This document shows, one piece after another, positions 16,301 to 28,930 of a stretch of DNA of 48,671 nucleotides. The notes under the pieces were generated by a model. The model did no database searches and was not told the DNA's origin. It saw nothing but the letters and a program-made list of their open reading frames with translations. The number at the start of each line of letters is the position of its first letter. The first letter of the stretch is position 1. A program made the translations under genes and the position numbers. The stretch comes from Mnemiopsis leidyi (taxonomy: Eukaryota; Ctenophora; Tentaculata; Lobata; Bolinopsidae). The DNA is taken from positions 33,807 to 82,477 of the forward strand of contig JH153449.1 in NCBI GenBank assembly GCA_000226015.1. Direction: 5' to 3'.

Positions 16301-19300
16301 TCAATGGTTCCACGATATTACCGATTGTAAGCACTTGTTCAGCACTTCCATCCACTGTTTTCTCTCTTCTCTGCTGTCCGCTGATAGCATATATCTGAGG
16401 AAAAAAGTGTGTTAGATCTCGCTAAATTACCAATATAATACTCTCTGAATTACCAATATAATACTTAATAAAACCGATAATTCCTAGGAATGAATGCCGC
16501 GTTGTAGGACTAAGTGTCCTGGAACCATGAAGGCGAGAGAACCAGATCACTAACAATTACGGTGACGTCGCTGTTGCGACAAAATTAGAGTTCAGGACTG
16601 TACTAACTTGGTCTGAGTTGTCTTGCCGTTACTTTCTGTGATGATGCTGGCTCTGTCACCGGGCTGAGCCGCCTGCATGATCACCAGAACGAAGGTGTTG
16701 GGTCGAGCACAATCCAGACGGGACGCTATCGACACTGTTTCCGTCTTGCAATTCCTCAGATCGATCTCTCCATGGGGTTGCTGAGGAAAACGTGGAGGTT
16801 AGGAAACTCGAGGAATAATTAATTAGCGGAATTAGACCAGGGGAAACGTGGTTAGACGATACATTGTTGGATAATTTGATGATAATTGAAGCGAGGATAA
16901 TTTAGCATTCATTGTTGGACCCTATAACTGATAATTTCAATTCACAAGAAGCAAGTCCGGCTGGTTAAAGGCTGTGATGTAAGTTTGAGACTTGATAAGA
17001 GAGTCGGACTTGTCTTTAGTCTTCACGGCATATGTCTAGACCATGAAATCTAGACATCACCAAGCGACCATAAACCAGTCAGTTTATTTTTCACAAGTCG
17101 GCGATGATATTAAGAGCATGGCCGATTTATTGACGTGTTTACATAATTATAACGAACAAAACGTGACTTAATAATGACTAATTAGCCGCTGGGAATTTCA
17201 TTTCCCCAAAGTCTAGAGTCCGGAATGTTCTAGACTGAATACCCATTTATGAACTATTACCTTATTCTGGTTGACTTCATCCTCGGGGTACAGCCAGTAG
17301 TAGATCTTGTTATCCTGAACACTGCACCATCTTCTGTTCCAGGCTCCCAGACCAGACTCATCTTGGAATATCGTCTGAAGGGGAAATCTGGTCAATTTCA
17401 TCGTCCAGCGCAACATTTTGGCAGGGTTACCTTATTCCAGGAAACTTGTGTTTCCTACTTTGCTAAAATATGGTCCGAAATCCGTGTGCTGATAAAGATT
17501 GATGAATATAGCGGATTTCCTGGATGATGCAAAACAGCGGCTAACGACCTTGTCGTCTAAACCGCAGATAGAGAATGCAAATCAATTAGTCTATAGAATT
17601 TCCGTGTTTCAGCTCAACTCTCAAGATCGCTTTGCACATTTGTCAAAACAGGAAAATAAACAAACAGCAATGTGCCAAAATGAAAACATCGCCAATGGAT
17701 GCAAAATAGTCGGCATACTTGAAAAATAGAAATTTAGATGTCCTAAAATGAAAGCTATAAAGTCAAAATCGAGAGACTCACCAAGAATCCTTTGTGTGAA
17801 GGTGGCTGGGACGAAATAGCTTCCTTAGCGGTCATTGACAGGTTGATCGTTCCTTCGAAGGGAGAGTGGAAAGGAGCCTGAAATAGGATGACTGTTAGAA
17901 CTTACAAATCACAAGGCGAGAGAAGGCGACATACCACAGCCCTTTTAAAAATATTGCAATTTTGATACCACCACTCCCATTCCCCCATTCCAATTTACAG
18001 CGATAGCATACGGTGAAACAATCATGTTTGTTTGTTGGTTAAAACACAAAGTTTCTGGAATATATTGGGCTCAAGACTAAACAAGAGTACAAAGAAGGAG
18101 GAAGAAGTTGGCAAAGAGCAGCTGTCGATTTCGCTAAAATTGATATTCTATGGCGGACGCGGGGTAGTACACACTGATTTTAAACTAAACGTACCTAATT
18201 TCCGAATTTCTACGCGGGAGTACTAGTTTAACTCAACATACAAACACTTAAACCTCATTAAAAGTAGTAAACAACAAAAGGTTGTGTTGGACACTGCATC
18301 TCTACTGTAGTGTAACTACCACATTGACACATTCCTCTACTTTTTATTGACTGTAGTGGAACTTTTAATTGATTAAGTGGCTACTTCCTTGTACAGAAGT
18401 CAGCCGACTGTACTCAGCCAGACATTGAACCGGGACAATCCAGCACTTCATTTAAATAATTGAAGAAAATTGATTACATTTTATCTTAGCAAGGCCGTGG
18501 GTTTGTACTTTGTACCTGAAACGTTTATACTGAACTAATCAAGGCTGCTCAACAGTAAACAAGACTACTCACTTTCCAAGTCATCTTAAAGCGAGGCACT
18601 ACGGGTATAAGGGTAAGTTTGCTATTCATGATCTCTAACTCAAAGATGCTTAGACTGATGGACAACAACGACGTGAAACAAAAGCTCAAACTCTTATCAT
18701 AGTGACCACACACACACAAACTATATGACCTTTCCGGCAGTTATGTAAATTCTAGAGACCACCTCGTTGTACGACTAGTGTTGATGTTTACCAGATAGAA
18801 TTCTTGTAGTCTATATAACAACGCAAACTATTCGCCGGACGTTGTAACCCTTTACTCTATTAGGCGAGAGACGGTACCGCGATGAATTGTCATTAGGGAA
18901 CGTTTAAGAGAGCAACGTAAGCACGACTTTAAGCACGTGGTTCGACCGTTGTATCTTCACTTTTATCTTAGAGTTCGATATCAGGAGTTATTCAAAATAT
19001 GCCGTAGGCAGTGTGAAGATAAAACCGTGTCAAGTGACGTTCCAGAAGTAAATATTAGGAGGATACCAGGTTTATCGGTAAAGAAAACAATCAGGGACAA
19101 GCAAAGAAGGAAAAGGGAATGTACCTTTTCGTACTCCTTTACTCCTCCTCCTGAACACCACAGAGCACTTCTCAGCATCTTGACATCGTTACTCAACACA
19201 AAGAGACTAGTACTGACGTAGCCAGCTGTTTCTCCGATCAGCTTCTTGCCCTTCTTGGAGCTCCTCTTGCTGGATAGCCTTCTGAATACATCGACAGATT

Positions 19301-22300
19301 GCATGATGATGATCGAGTGGAAAAGTCGAAGATCGAAATCAAGTTGACAAAACGTTTGGACGAAGTTTGGAAATGGTTGGAGCTCGGCGGAGGACCAGGG
19401 TTACCATGTTGTGGGTCACGTGATGCGCGGCTCAAGTGCACGTGGGTACCACGCTACGGTTTACTGATAAGGAATCATTTAGCGATAATTCAATTACAGA
19501 TCCGGAACCTTTTCTCAAAATCTCAGTTTCCCGAGGTCCCCCAGAGAGGAAGATAGAGCAAGCTGGTAACCCTAATAGGTGATAATTCGGCTGAGTTTAC
19601 CAGGCATGTAGCGTTGGCTTCCATGCCACTAATTGCTAAATCGTTCTCCGTAAATATTGTGCAGATTTCAATCCTCAAAACGAAGATAAACCGTGTTGGG
19701 AAAATATGCAGTGTGTTTTAACAGCTTACAATAACTTAATTGATGACTGCTGCCGTTTAGCCAAATAAAGGTCGTTCAGGGAAATGAATTAATTAATTAT
19801 TTCTGTGTCCTCAGCCGTTTTGGGGCCTCAAAGCAGTGGAATGAAATCCTTCCGAAAACGAAGGACAATAAAGCCGAACCTTTGACGAAAAGTCGCACAC
19901 TTGGTCAAACTTCAAAGGTTCTAAATTAAGGTTGCTAAAGATAAAGTTACAGTTTGATCTTCTTTTAACTTTTAAGCTAATTAGAAGATCAAGCCGCTGC
20001 CTTCTAAGACTTATGAGAATGCCTGATTCTTGAGCATGGTTAGATCTTTTACAAAGGATATGACGGACTAGGAGACAAGATTAGAAATTTCCAATAACAA
20101 AGCCGGAAAATTGGTCTCAATGATGTATTGTAATGGTTCATACATCGTCATTTCGTGGGAAAATCTCCTAAAGAAAAGATAGAAAAAGATTTATGCTAAA
20201 CAGCTTCTGTGACCTTTCTTTTTTAGAGAGAACCTTGCTATTCATTAATTAACCACAAATCACGTCACTGAATCGAAAAAATGTGAAAAAATCCAACTTG
20301 CGGAAGCGTTTATAATCAGCCGCTTAATCGAGACATGAAAATATGATTCGACTTTCCCGGATACAAAGTAAACACAAAGTACTATTGAAATAGATTTTGA
20401 GGACCCAGTCTCTTCCATTTAAACCCCACCTAGCGTGAAATAGACAGAAGTGACAGTTTTTACAAGACCGGACTCTCGAAATTATTCCAATATTTGATAA
20501 ATTTTAGGATTTTTCTGATATCGCCTAGTTTTTCTTCCTCCGCAACCACAGGACTGAAAAGCGAATGGTATGGTTCATGTTTGGCTTTCACTTGAGGTCA
20601 TAATATTCTGGAATTAAATCTTAATTCGGTTCGCCGGGTTCCCTATATAAGGTAAGGTATGCACCTGGAGAATCGCATTAAAGATTCAAAGTATCATCAA
20701 TTGTCACCTTTTAAGCGGACGCCATAGGTTTTGCTAATCAGCAAATCAAATGATATCGGGGATTAGGAAGTTTTATTTTTAGAGATGGTTCCCCTCGTAC
20801 CGGTGCTGCTGCACTCTCCTGACCTAGCGGAGAAAGCTAACTAGATTAGATAAACATTGCCAAATAACGTTTCGCTGCTACTCAGCCACAAATATTTTAA
20901 ATATTTCAAAGGCATCCGGGGTCACGAGGTTCCCAGGTGCACGGTCAGATACAAAGGGTCTTTAACGGTGATTATTCCCCCTAGTTACGTCAATCCGTGA
21001 CAAGAAGCCTGGCTCCGGGGCCCGTATTTTCCCGTTTTCCCATACTTGATTTAATGCCAAACAATGTTTTCATTCTTGATCAATGATTCATTGGTCTAGA
21101 TTAAAACCTTTTAACGAATTGGTACTTGCGCTTTTTGTCATATTCCAAACCACGGAACCTTCAACCTCAAGTCATGGTTTCAACTTGTGAACCGACGTAA
21201 GCAACAGTGGTTTAGATCATGGACGGACGTATAATGATTTATATACTTACCATATTGTCACGATTATGATTTCCCATCATTTCGAATTCAATGCCAAAAC
21301 ATAAAACCAGAAGGTCATCACAAAGTTTAATCACAAGTTACCGGGTTGATTAAGATTTCGGTTTGAATTCCAAAATTCCAGGTGTCTGAGTCTGTCTCAT
21401 CTCAGAGTTTCTAGGAATTTTGGAAACCGGACAGCTATTTAGCCAATGTCGGAAGTTAGAAATTAACAGCATATTGTTCGCGAAATTCCCAGCGTGCCCT
21501 TAATTCTCCACTTGGGTCATCCCCGAGATTACGACCAGTAAATACGGTAAACACTGACGAAGTTCAGTTCGTAACTGACACATGACGTTTGACGGAAATT
21601 CTCGAGCTCCAAACCAGCCACGAATTTGTATCTAATCAGTCTCCACTGTCCAGCTCTTCGTTCGAAGCACCAATTATTTTCGACTTATATGCAGCAGGAG
21701 GGTTTGGGAAGATTTTGGAGCTACGACCTGACTGAAGGTGCCAGGAGATTTTCAAGTCGGCACTTTGGGGGTTTCAGATAACTCAAATAGGGCTCTCATC
21801 ACACGTGCAGAAGGAGAGAAACAATTATTTAATTGTCGGAAAATAAATGAAAATTTAACCAAAATATATGGCGTCATGTGCCCTTTCATTCCTGCCATTG
21901 TGCCCTAAAGTTTCACCTTAACAAATTCGACAAATCTAATCAACGACCGTGACTGGACTTACTTCAATACAAATCATGTTCTGCTTCATGTGTTTGGAGG
22001 AAATCTGGTTACAACGAGTTGGAATTCTATGCGAGTTTAAGGTCTGCAGCACAACTGAACTATCGAGAAGAGTTTTGAAGTTTTTAACATCAAACAGAGA
22101 CAATATAAAGAGGAGTTAAGAAAGTGTCGACAGATAAGTAAACGTAACAGATCCAAAGAAAAGTGATAATCACACCCAGATAAGCATATTTAAGGACTTT
22201 CTTCTCCCCTTTTCCGGTGTGGTCAAGCAAATTACATCATCACCAGGGCAGTAAACCCCAAAGTATCACGGAACCGATAGTCACTGCTAGGAAATACCGT

Positions 22301-23799
22301 TATCACACTATCACGTCACCTCATGAATCTTACTAACTGCATATCTCATGACGGAAATGATATTCGTGCAGAAACTTTGCTAGTAATGCACTTTGATCAT
22401 TACCTTAATCTGTAAGAGATATGATTAATTGTAAAAGTGAGTTAGAGAGTAAGTTTGATCGGGCGGTACAAAAAAAGTTGGCAATGGCATCCGCAAAATT
22501 TCACTTCCCCTAACCGCATTCACCACAGTAAACTTTTAAATTTCCGCCGCTACAAATCCATTTAGGGGTATTTCTTGACGCTTCCTAAAGAAGTTAAGTA
22601 ACTTTAAGTTTTTTTACAGAATATTAAATAACTTCATGGATTAATCGATTGCGTTTACAGTAGCATTTTGATCGCATTTATAATAAAAATTCTGCCAAGA
22701 TTATATTTCCGTTGGTGACCTAATGCGACCTTTTCCCGTGGTTCTTATAAAATGTCCTCGCCAGACCAACAAAAATTCTAAAAATTTACTTTTATATTTA
22801 GAGACTTCCTGGGTACTTAGGGCAATGATCCCATATTACCAAAACAAAGTTACCAATTACCTTATCGTCCTCGTTAATGGACGTATCAACGAGCGTTTGA
22901 GCGTCTTCCTCTGACAGAGATTCAGCTTTCGTTCCCTCGCTATCTTTATTCGAACTTTCGCTTCCCTCGCCGTCTTCCCTGACGTTCTCCTCCTCCTCAT
23001 TGTCTTCCATGTCGTCATTAAGCAGAGCTGACCAAGAGGATTTGACGGGGGTAGGGGCGCGTTCTGCTGACGTCTCTGAACCTTCACTTTCTGACGTGGC
23101 ACTCTCTGTCATGGTGTCATCAGTTGATTCCACAGAGGAGGGCTCTATATAAACACGCTGAACCTTGCTGAGGTCGCCAGTCTTGGAGGCAAACACTCCG
23201 CTGTCTCGACTGTCGACACTTCTCAACTCTGCTACCTCTGTATCTGACAAGGCATCCTGGTCTTGGTCGTCTGAAGAGCAGGAAACTCCGCTGTCTCTGT
23301 CGGTGTCCCCCAGGGTCCTAGCCTCGGCCTCTACCTTCTCCTCCACTCTGTTTTCTACCGGTTCTACGTGGGTGGCGAGGTAGTGGGTTGAGGTGCGGTC
23401 CAGCACTTCTACATTGTCTCGTCTAACTTCGCTAAACTTGCACTTGTTCAGATCCTGGATACTCTCGTCTTTCATGACAGGGGGAGGAGGAAAGATATCG
23501 TCATCCTCCTCCTGGATTCTAGTTCGGGTAGGGAGAGAGATGGGGGAGAGCACCTCCTTGACAACACTCTCTCCGCTGATGGTGCGACTTAGAGACACCC
23601 TGGTGCAGACACTACCAGGTCCGCTAGCGGGAGACCGCGGGGTGTGTCTCCGAGGAGTGGTGGTTGTGGGGGAGGGTCCAGTGCTGCTCCCCGTCGAGCT
23701 AATGCTCCGTCTCGTGGGGGTCGAGAGTCTTGGGGGTGTCTTTTTCTTCTCCGCCTCGGCTGCCGCCTCGAAGAATTTCATCCGGTCTTTGAGGCTCAT
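16301..23799 (-). CDS. ANLN: Anillin (actin/septin/Rho-binding cytokinesis scaffold), internal exons unresolved
   Basis: Anillin links RhoA, F-actin, myosin II and septins at the cleavage furrow. C-terminal exons, all in phase: 19281-19135, 18648-18573, 17877-17782, 17374-17261, 16780-16608, 16394-16301. They read FELEIMNSKLTLIPVV, then PFHSPFEGTINL (end of the anillin-homology domain). The PH domain follows: KGFLTIF, DESGLGAWNRRWC, KIYYWLYPED, CARPNTFVLV, and the last helix SADSREERKQWMEVLNKCL, ending SVISWNH-stop. Compared with human anillin this is a clear match, including the GAWxRRWC motif. The N-terminal exon (23799-22861, 313 codons, phase 0 donor GTAATT) starts MSLKDRMKFFEAAAEAEKKK. 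It is disordered, with a Thr/Pro/Arg-rich tract, DDDIFPPPP and a long Glu/Ser-rich end with SSWSALLNDD. Its link to the PH part rests on order, strand and loose likeness to the vertebrate N-terminal region. I could not find exons for the coiled region and first half of the homology domain in 19282-22860. An upstream ATG at 23835 is possible. Confidence 0.88.
19282..22860. other. Anillin central region, exons expected but not identified
   Basis: About 3.6 kb without any open frame over 60 codons that starts with Met. The DFEI-x-VEVY strand and the coiled segment of anillin should be encoded here as short exons. I found no convincing acceptor-exon-donor set. The remainder is AT-rich intron. Confidence 0.4.
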
Positions 23800-26700
23800 T
23801 GTGGCCTTCGCGTCAGCATTGCGACTCCGTAGCATATTGCAAGGAGATTACGCTAATGGGGTTGGAATCGTGTCAACAATTTTAAAAGATAACAGCGCAC
23901 GTTTTGTTGGGCAAAAATATTAAAACTTTAAAAACGAAGGTATGCGAATACCATTACATCGCTAGCAATAAATGTGATTGAGATTAAATGTCAATGGCAG
24001 TCCTTGGGAGTGATAAAAACCATTGAAATAAAAATTACAAAGCGAACCACTTTATATAGCACAGTAAGAGTGCACGAACAAAGACACGCTGACGTATGAA
24101 AATTAAAAAAATTGAAAATAAATGCATGATAAATACTCTAGTTAGGCGGTTGCCATGCAGTCTGCACGAATAGCTCGACCACCACAGCAGCCCACTTATC
24201 GATTACACGAACCCTAGGTAACCTTAGCAAAAACGTCGATACGAACCCAGGAGTCGCAATATATGTAGTATTTTAGCACTAAACAAGCCCTGGGCTTTAT
24301 ACTATAGAGATGACTTTATCTAGTACCGTTAAGCACTAGAAATTCCAATTTGTTATGGATGACAAACTGCCACAACAGTGGACAAAAACGAAGGTCCTGA
24401 CGAGTGTGGCAGTGCGAATGTGGGGGTAGACCAGTAACATTTGTAAAACAAGGTTGAAACAACACGGCAGCAAGTTGGTCTAGCCCTTCTCCGGAGAGAT
24501 AATTGTGATGGGATCTGTCTGCGCTTTACAGCTAGGGTGTCCAAGTACAGAACTGCTATTTTGACAAATTGAGCAGGAGAGCTCAACTACCGGACACAAG
24601 GACAAAAACCCAACGTCTCTGCGGTCTGGAGTGACACTGATATGAAAAGTAGATCTGTTGTAGTCTGTAATGAAAGGGATTATGGATGGAGGGAAATATG
24701 GCCAGGAATAATGAGGTGATCAGACCCTGAATTGCCCAATGTTTTATTTTTTAATATTCGGCCTCAGGCCGCATGCTTATCACAAACAGCCATGGCCGTC
24801 TTTAGGACTTAGATAAAAGAGATATTTCTTGGAATATAGATAAAGGGGCCGCTATTAATAAATGAGCAAAACATGGTATTGAAATCTTTCAAGATGGAAA
24901 GGGCCTTAGTTACACGTGCCCGTCATTTGTCAGTTGTAAACCAAGCGAGGGATGATTTAAAATTTTTGAGAAAGTGAGGGATGCTTATTAGTCGTTTTGG
25001 CTCAAAGTAGCAGTTACAGTTCGATGATCCAATGTAAGTTGTTTGGGGTGGGGCAGTTTGAAAATAAAATTTTAAGAACACACTAAACCATGACCTTTGA
25101 CCATCAAAAATTCCTTATGTTCTGAATAAAAGAATTGAAAATATGAGGGACAACGTCGGACGTTTGTTTGAAAAGTAAAGAATGTTAACGGCCGATGAAG
25201 AATGCTTTATGGCACATTTCAAAGGAGAGTTGGAAATTTTAGAACTGAAATAAGGTGAGGGAGGTCCCACCACAAGGTACGAATATAGCTAATTATGTCC
25301 CCTAAATAGATCCGATCTCCAGAACAAAGTATAAAATAATAAGATACTGGATACAGGGATGTGGTCCACAGTTCATTACTCATGAAATTAAAATATCTTA
25401 TTTGGCTCCAAATGAGGACTCAGGATGTGGGTCATGCATTCTAAATCAGGCTCCATCGATGCAGCGAAGCTTATCGTGGCGGTTTGTAATCAACTCATGG
25501 TCAGGAAAAGTAGAAGCCAAGGGGCGGATACGTTAGGGCGCGATATTGAGCCTATTCGAAGTTGAACAATAGTTGAACTTTTAGTAGATTTGCCTTAATT
25601 ACGGAGGTAAATAATCATATTATTTGTAGATAGTCGTATCAAATGGTGTATAAAGTGCATAAAATCTAGACAAAGATTCAAGATGCGAGGGCAACGCAGA
25701 TGTATCTTAGAACAGCAGACAGTTTCCATGTAGACCAGGGATATGACAGAGATAGTGAATAATTACTATTGTTCAGGAAAAAAGTGCAGCCAGAAACGTA
25801 GGCAAAACTCCTTTACAAAATGAACACAGCGACCTTAAGCTAATTCAAGGTTTGTCTGCAAACCCAATTGAACTTGAAGAATGAAGTAGAGAAAGTCTAT
25901 TCCCACAAAGCCAATTACGAACTTAATAAAACACCTCTCAAATTTTTCCCGTTAACATTAAATTCAACGCAATTTAACAAGAACAAAATTTTAAATTTGC
26001 CTTCATACGGTGAGAATAATTTACAGCTCTAATTACATTGCATTCAAAAGTTTAAGCTTCAACTTGGCAACCTCCCCCAGCTTGAGAAAATATGGTTAAA
26101 TGCTTTGATCTCGATCTGCAATCTCTTCAGTACTTTAATTTTCTGTTTACGCACGTGAAGAATTGGAACAAAAGATTTAGTTGCATTAATCCCCCTTAAA
26201 GTGAACAACCTTACTTGAGTGGATACAGGATACCATATGACCTCCACAACGGTAATGTAATTAGAGCCCGGAATCGTCATGCTAAGATAAATAAGGGAAA
26301 CAAGGAGCACACAACATCGTCAAATCTGCAAGTTCGACATTGCCGTGCTCACAATATGTCCTCAGCCTAATAGCTATGTACATCCTAAAAGACGAGGCTC
26401 TTTAAAGAAACCTTTTGTCGAAAAAAAACAAGAGAAAATGAGGGCCAGAGCCATGAAGACAAGACCAACAATACCAGCGGTTGTTTAACAGTCAGGAAAT
26501 CTATCGATTAACGTAAATTCCTCCAACGGAGCACCCCTCCCAGGCGACTCAGCTGGAAGAGTTCGGCGACCCCCAGACATCATGATCCATTTAGTCGTGA
26601 TGCGGTCGAAACCCTCGCGCAAATTCACGCCCTATACTGCACAGTGGGGACAAACCGGCACTAATTTTAGCTGGGATAATCACCAGAGCATAAATTATTC

Positions 26701-28892
26701 ATGAACCTCCGAGCCTACAGTCAACGGCTTTACAAGAAACTAAATCCAGTCAAGCGGATAGACGCTAGAGCTGACCGAGCCCGGGTTACTGAGGACGGAC
26801 AAGGGTAGGAGAAGATGAGCCCAGGGGAGGGTGGTCTATTAAGCTGGACACGTTGAGACCCCTCCTGAGCTAAAATTAAGCGTGATCTTTGCTTTGGGGA
26901 GAGTCCTGTCAGGTAGTGAATGGCAACTTCGACAGTCCTGATGAATAGAGATTTACCTGTCTGCCTAGGTGGATCAAAACATTTTGTAAATACGGTCAAT
27001 ACACGAAGGTACATCAGACCAGACAAATGGAATGAATTGCTCACAACGTTTTGAACTGAAAGAAACTGGGTTGCTCGACTTGTAAGTTTCCTCGCGTATC
27101 CAAGCTGGAACGTTCCGGTCCCTTTCTCCTGCAGAGCGGCCAGGTTTTTAGACGGTAGTAATGCGGTGAGAGTTTAAAACCCATCTTCTCAGCTCAAAAG
27201 AGTACAAAATCAGGATGAAGCCGCGCTGTGGAGAGAGAGAACCAAGACTATTTAGAGGTATCACCGACCAACTCTTACTGGGGTGAGTAGGCTGGGAAGT
27301 TACGTGACACACCCTGCCGTTTCAAATTTCAAGTGGACCATACTGAATCTACTGAATAAACATTTAGAATTACGGTAAGCATATGATGATGGTAATTCGC
27401 TACGAAAGTTAAAATTCAGATAGCGGTCATATCGTAACTTTGATAGCTATAACCTATTAACTACATCTCTAGGCTCTAAGGCAACGGATTTGAGGCAAAT
27501 AATTTAGCTTTTAGTGTTTACTACACTAAGAATAAGAATTCAGGCGAAGATAAGGCAGTTGGTGACAGACTTTAGTGGCGGCTATCGACAAATCTTCGTG
27601 GTTGGTGAGTGGCAAATATCAGACGACAGACGTAGAAATGGTTAGTTAGTGAGAGCGATACTTATAGTAATCTGCCGACTAAGATTGATACAAAGTCAGA
27701 AGCGCCTGGTACAAAATCAATGGCTTCCAGTGTCTCGTACAGATCGGTTTCTCTCCAGATTATCCCAGATTATTAAGGAGACATTGATGGTCTGGCGTAT
27801 CGATAACTAAAAAGGTGCAAATTTTAATCTCAGAAGAAAACAAAATGAGTCACACTCGAGCCAAATTCTGGATAAACTCTTCAAATGGAGTCAAACAGAG
27901 AATTAGCCTGACTGAACTACATGCTCCCACTTTATAGTTGTTAAGCACGTGTTGGGAGAACCACGGACGTACACCCATCAACCAGGCAGGAGTGTACTGT
28001 GTTCCTGTCAACACTAGGTCACGTGACCTGTATAGACCAACTAGAGGATGGGAAACTGACAGCGGTGAAGTAGGGTGGAAGTCCAACAGATAAGGGAGAT
28101 ATGCGTGGTGACTTCAGTGGATCGGGATCAGAGAATCCTCATTAGACCTGAGGGAGAACAGAACTGTGGGACACGAGCTTTCGTAGGCGAAGCTGTAGAG
28201 TCGACAGAGCTATAATCATGAGGGCTGTGCCCTGAAGAGATGTACAGGGTTGAGAAACCTTGGACATGCTCTGCTCTTTAGACACATTTTCAGTTTTCAG
28301 AGTCTCCAAATTCGGAGTTGAGGGCTAAACTTAGTGATCAGTCGGAGTTCACTCAGGAGAGCAGGAAAATTCATCAGAGTGCATCCGACCGGCAATCGGC
28401 ATCTGCTGATCCCTATTGGAATCTAAGGAATTTAATGACTAATATGCATGTCCTTGTAACAAACACAAAAACCATACAACCCAAATTGGCGCTAAGCACA
28501 TAAGATAAGGCGGGAGTGATACCCAAAAATGAGTGAAGAACCAAGCACCCCTTCCTGTAGAAACCTCGCCAAGACGAGCAAACCCGACTTTTAGGAGTCG
28601 AGAAGAAAAAGATAGTCATTGTTACGCTGTCACAAATCTAGGATACAACCTGGAGGGCGATATAGGATAAGCAGTGGAGCTACCACGAAACGTGCTCTAC
28701 AAAACTTAACAAAGCTGTGTATCTAAGATGTGGCCGAAGAATGGGAAGATCTTTGACAGAAGGAGTTTTTATTAATTTCGCCCGTTGTTTGCCGATCAGC
28801 AGTGCGTTGCGATTTGGACTTATGGACCTGGTACGCACGATGGGACCCCGTGAGCGGAGCTCCAGGTCCTTTGAATCACCCGCCCTTATTTC
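23800..28892. other. Upstream of the anillin N-terminal exon, no supported gene
   Basis: It should contain the anillin promoter. A minus-strand frame from ATG 26583 reads MMSGGRRTLPAESPGRGAPL and stays open for 32 codons in a locally GC-rich patch. It might be an upstream first exon, but no good donor was found. Open frames at 26059-27044 and 27850-28086 resemble nothing known. Confidence 0.4.
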
Positions 28893-28930
28893 CACGTGCT
28901 GGCCCACGTGCTACTGTTCGTCCCCACGTG
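28893..28930. promoter_or_regulatory. Cluster of three CACGTG E-boxes
   Basis: CACGTG occurs at 28893, 28905 and 28925, within 38 bp. Three copies at this spacing are unlikely by chance in AT-rich DNA. Such sites bind bHLH factors. The target gene is not known. Confidence 0.5.

Noticed and set aside
19526-19717. 64-codon open minus-strand frame within the anillin gap
   Set aside because: No acceptor precedes it and it does not match the homology domain at the expected positions.
20470-20561. Minus-strand stretch with acceptor cgcttttcag and codons reading LGDIRKILK, loosely like the start of the anillin-homology domain
   Set aside because: The likeness is over a few residues only, no proper donor follows, and the phase to known exons cannot be shown.
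21241-21330. Minus-strand GTAAGT donor at about 21246 after a frame reading FGIEFEMMGNHN
   Set aside because: The frame has no AG acceptor between its upstream stop and the donor, so it cannot be an exon.
22723-23923. Plus-strand open frames opposite the anillin N-terminal exon, up to 176 codons
   Set aside because: They are antisense shadows of a low-complexity Ser/Glu/Pro-rich coding exon.
28680-28918. Minus-strand frame with RTRSISPNRNALLIGK, like a 14-3-3 binding site
   Set aside because: No in-frame ATG and no acceptor with a pyrimidine tract precede it. The E-box cluster sits just upstream. It is probably chance in a GC-richer patch.
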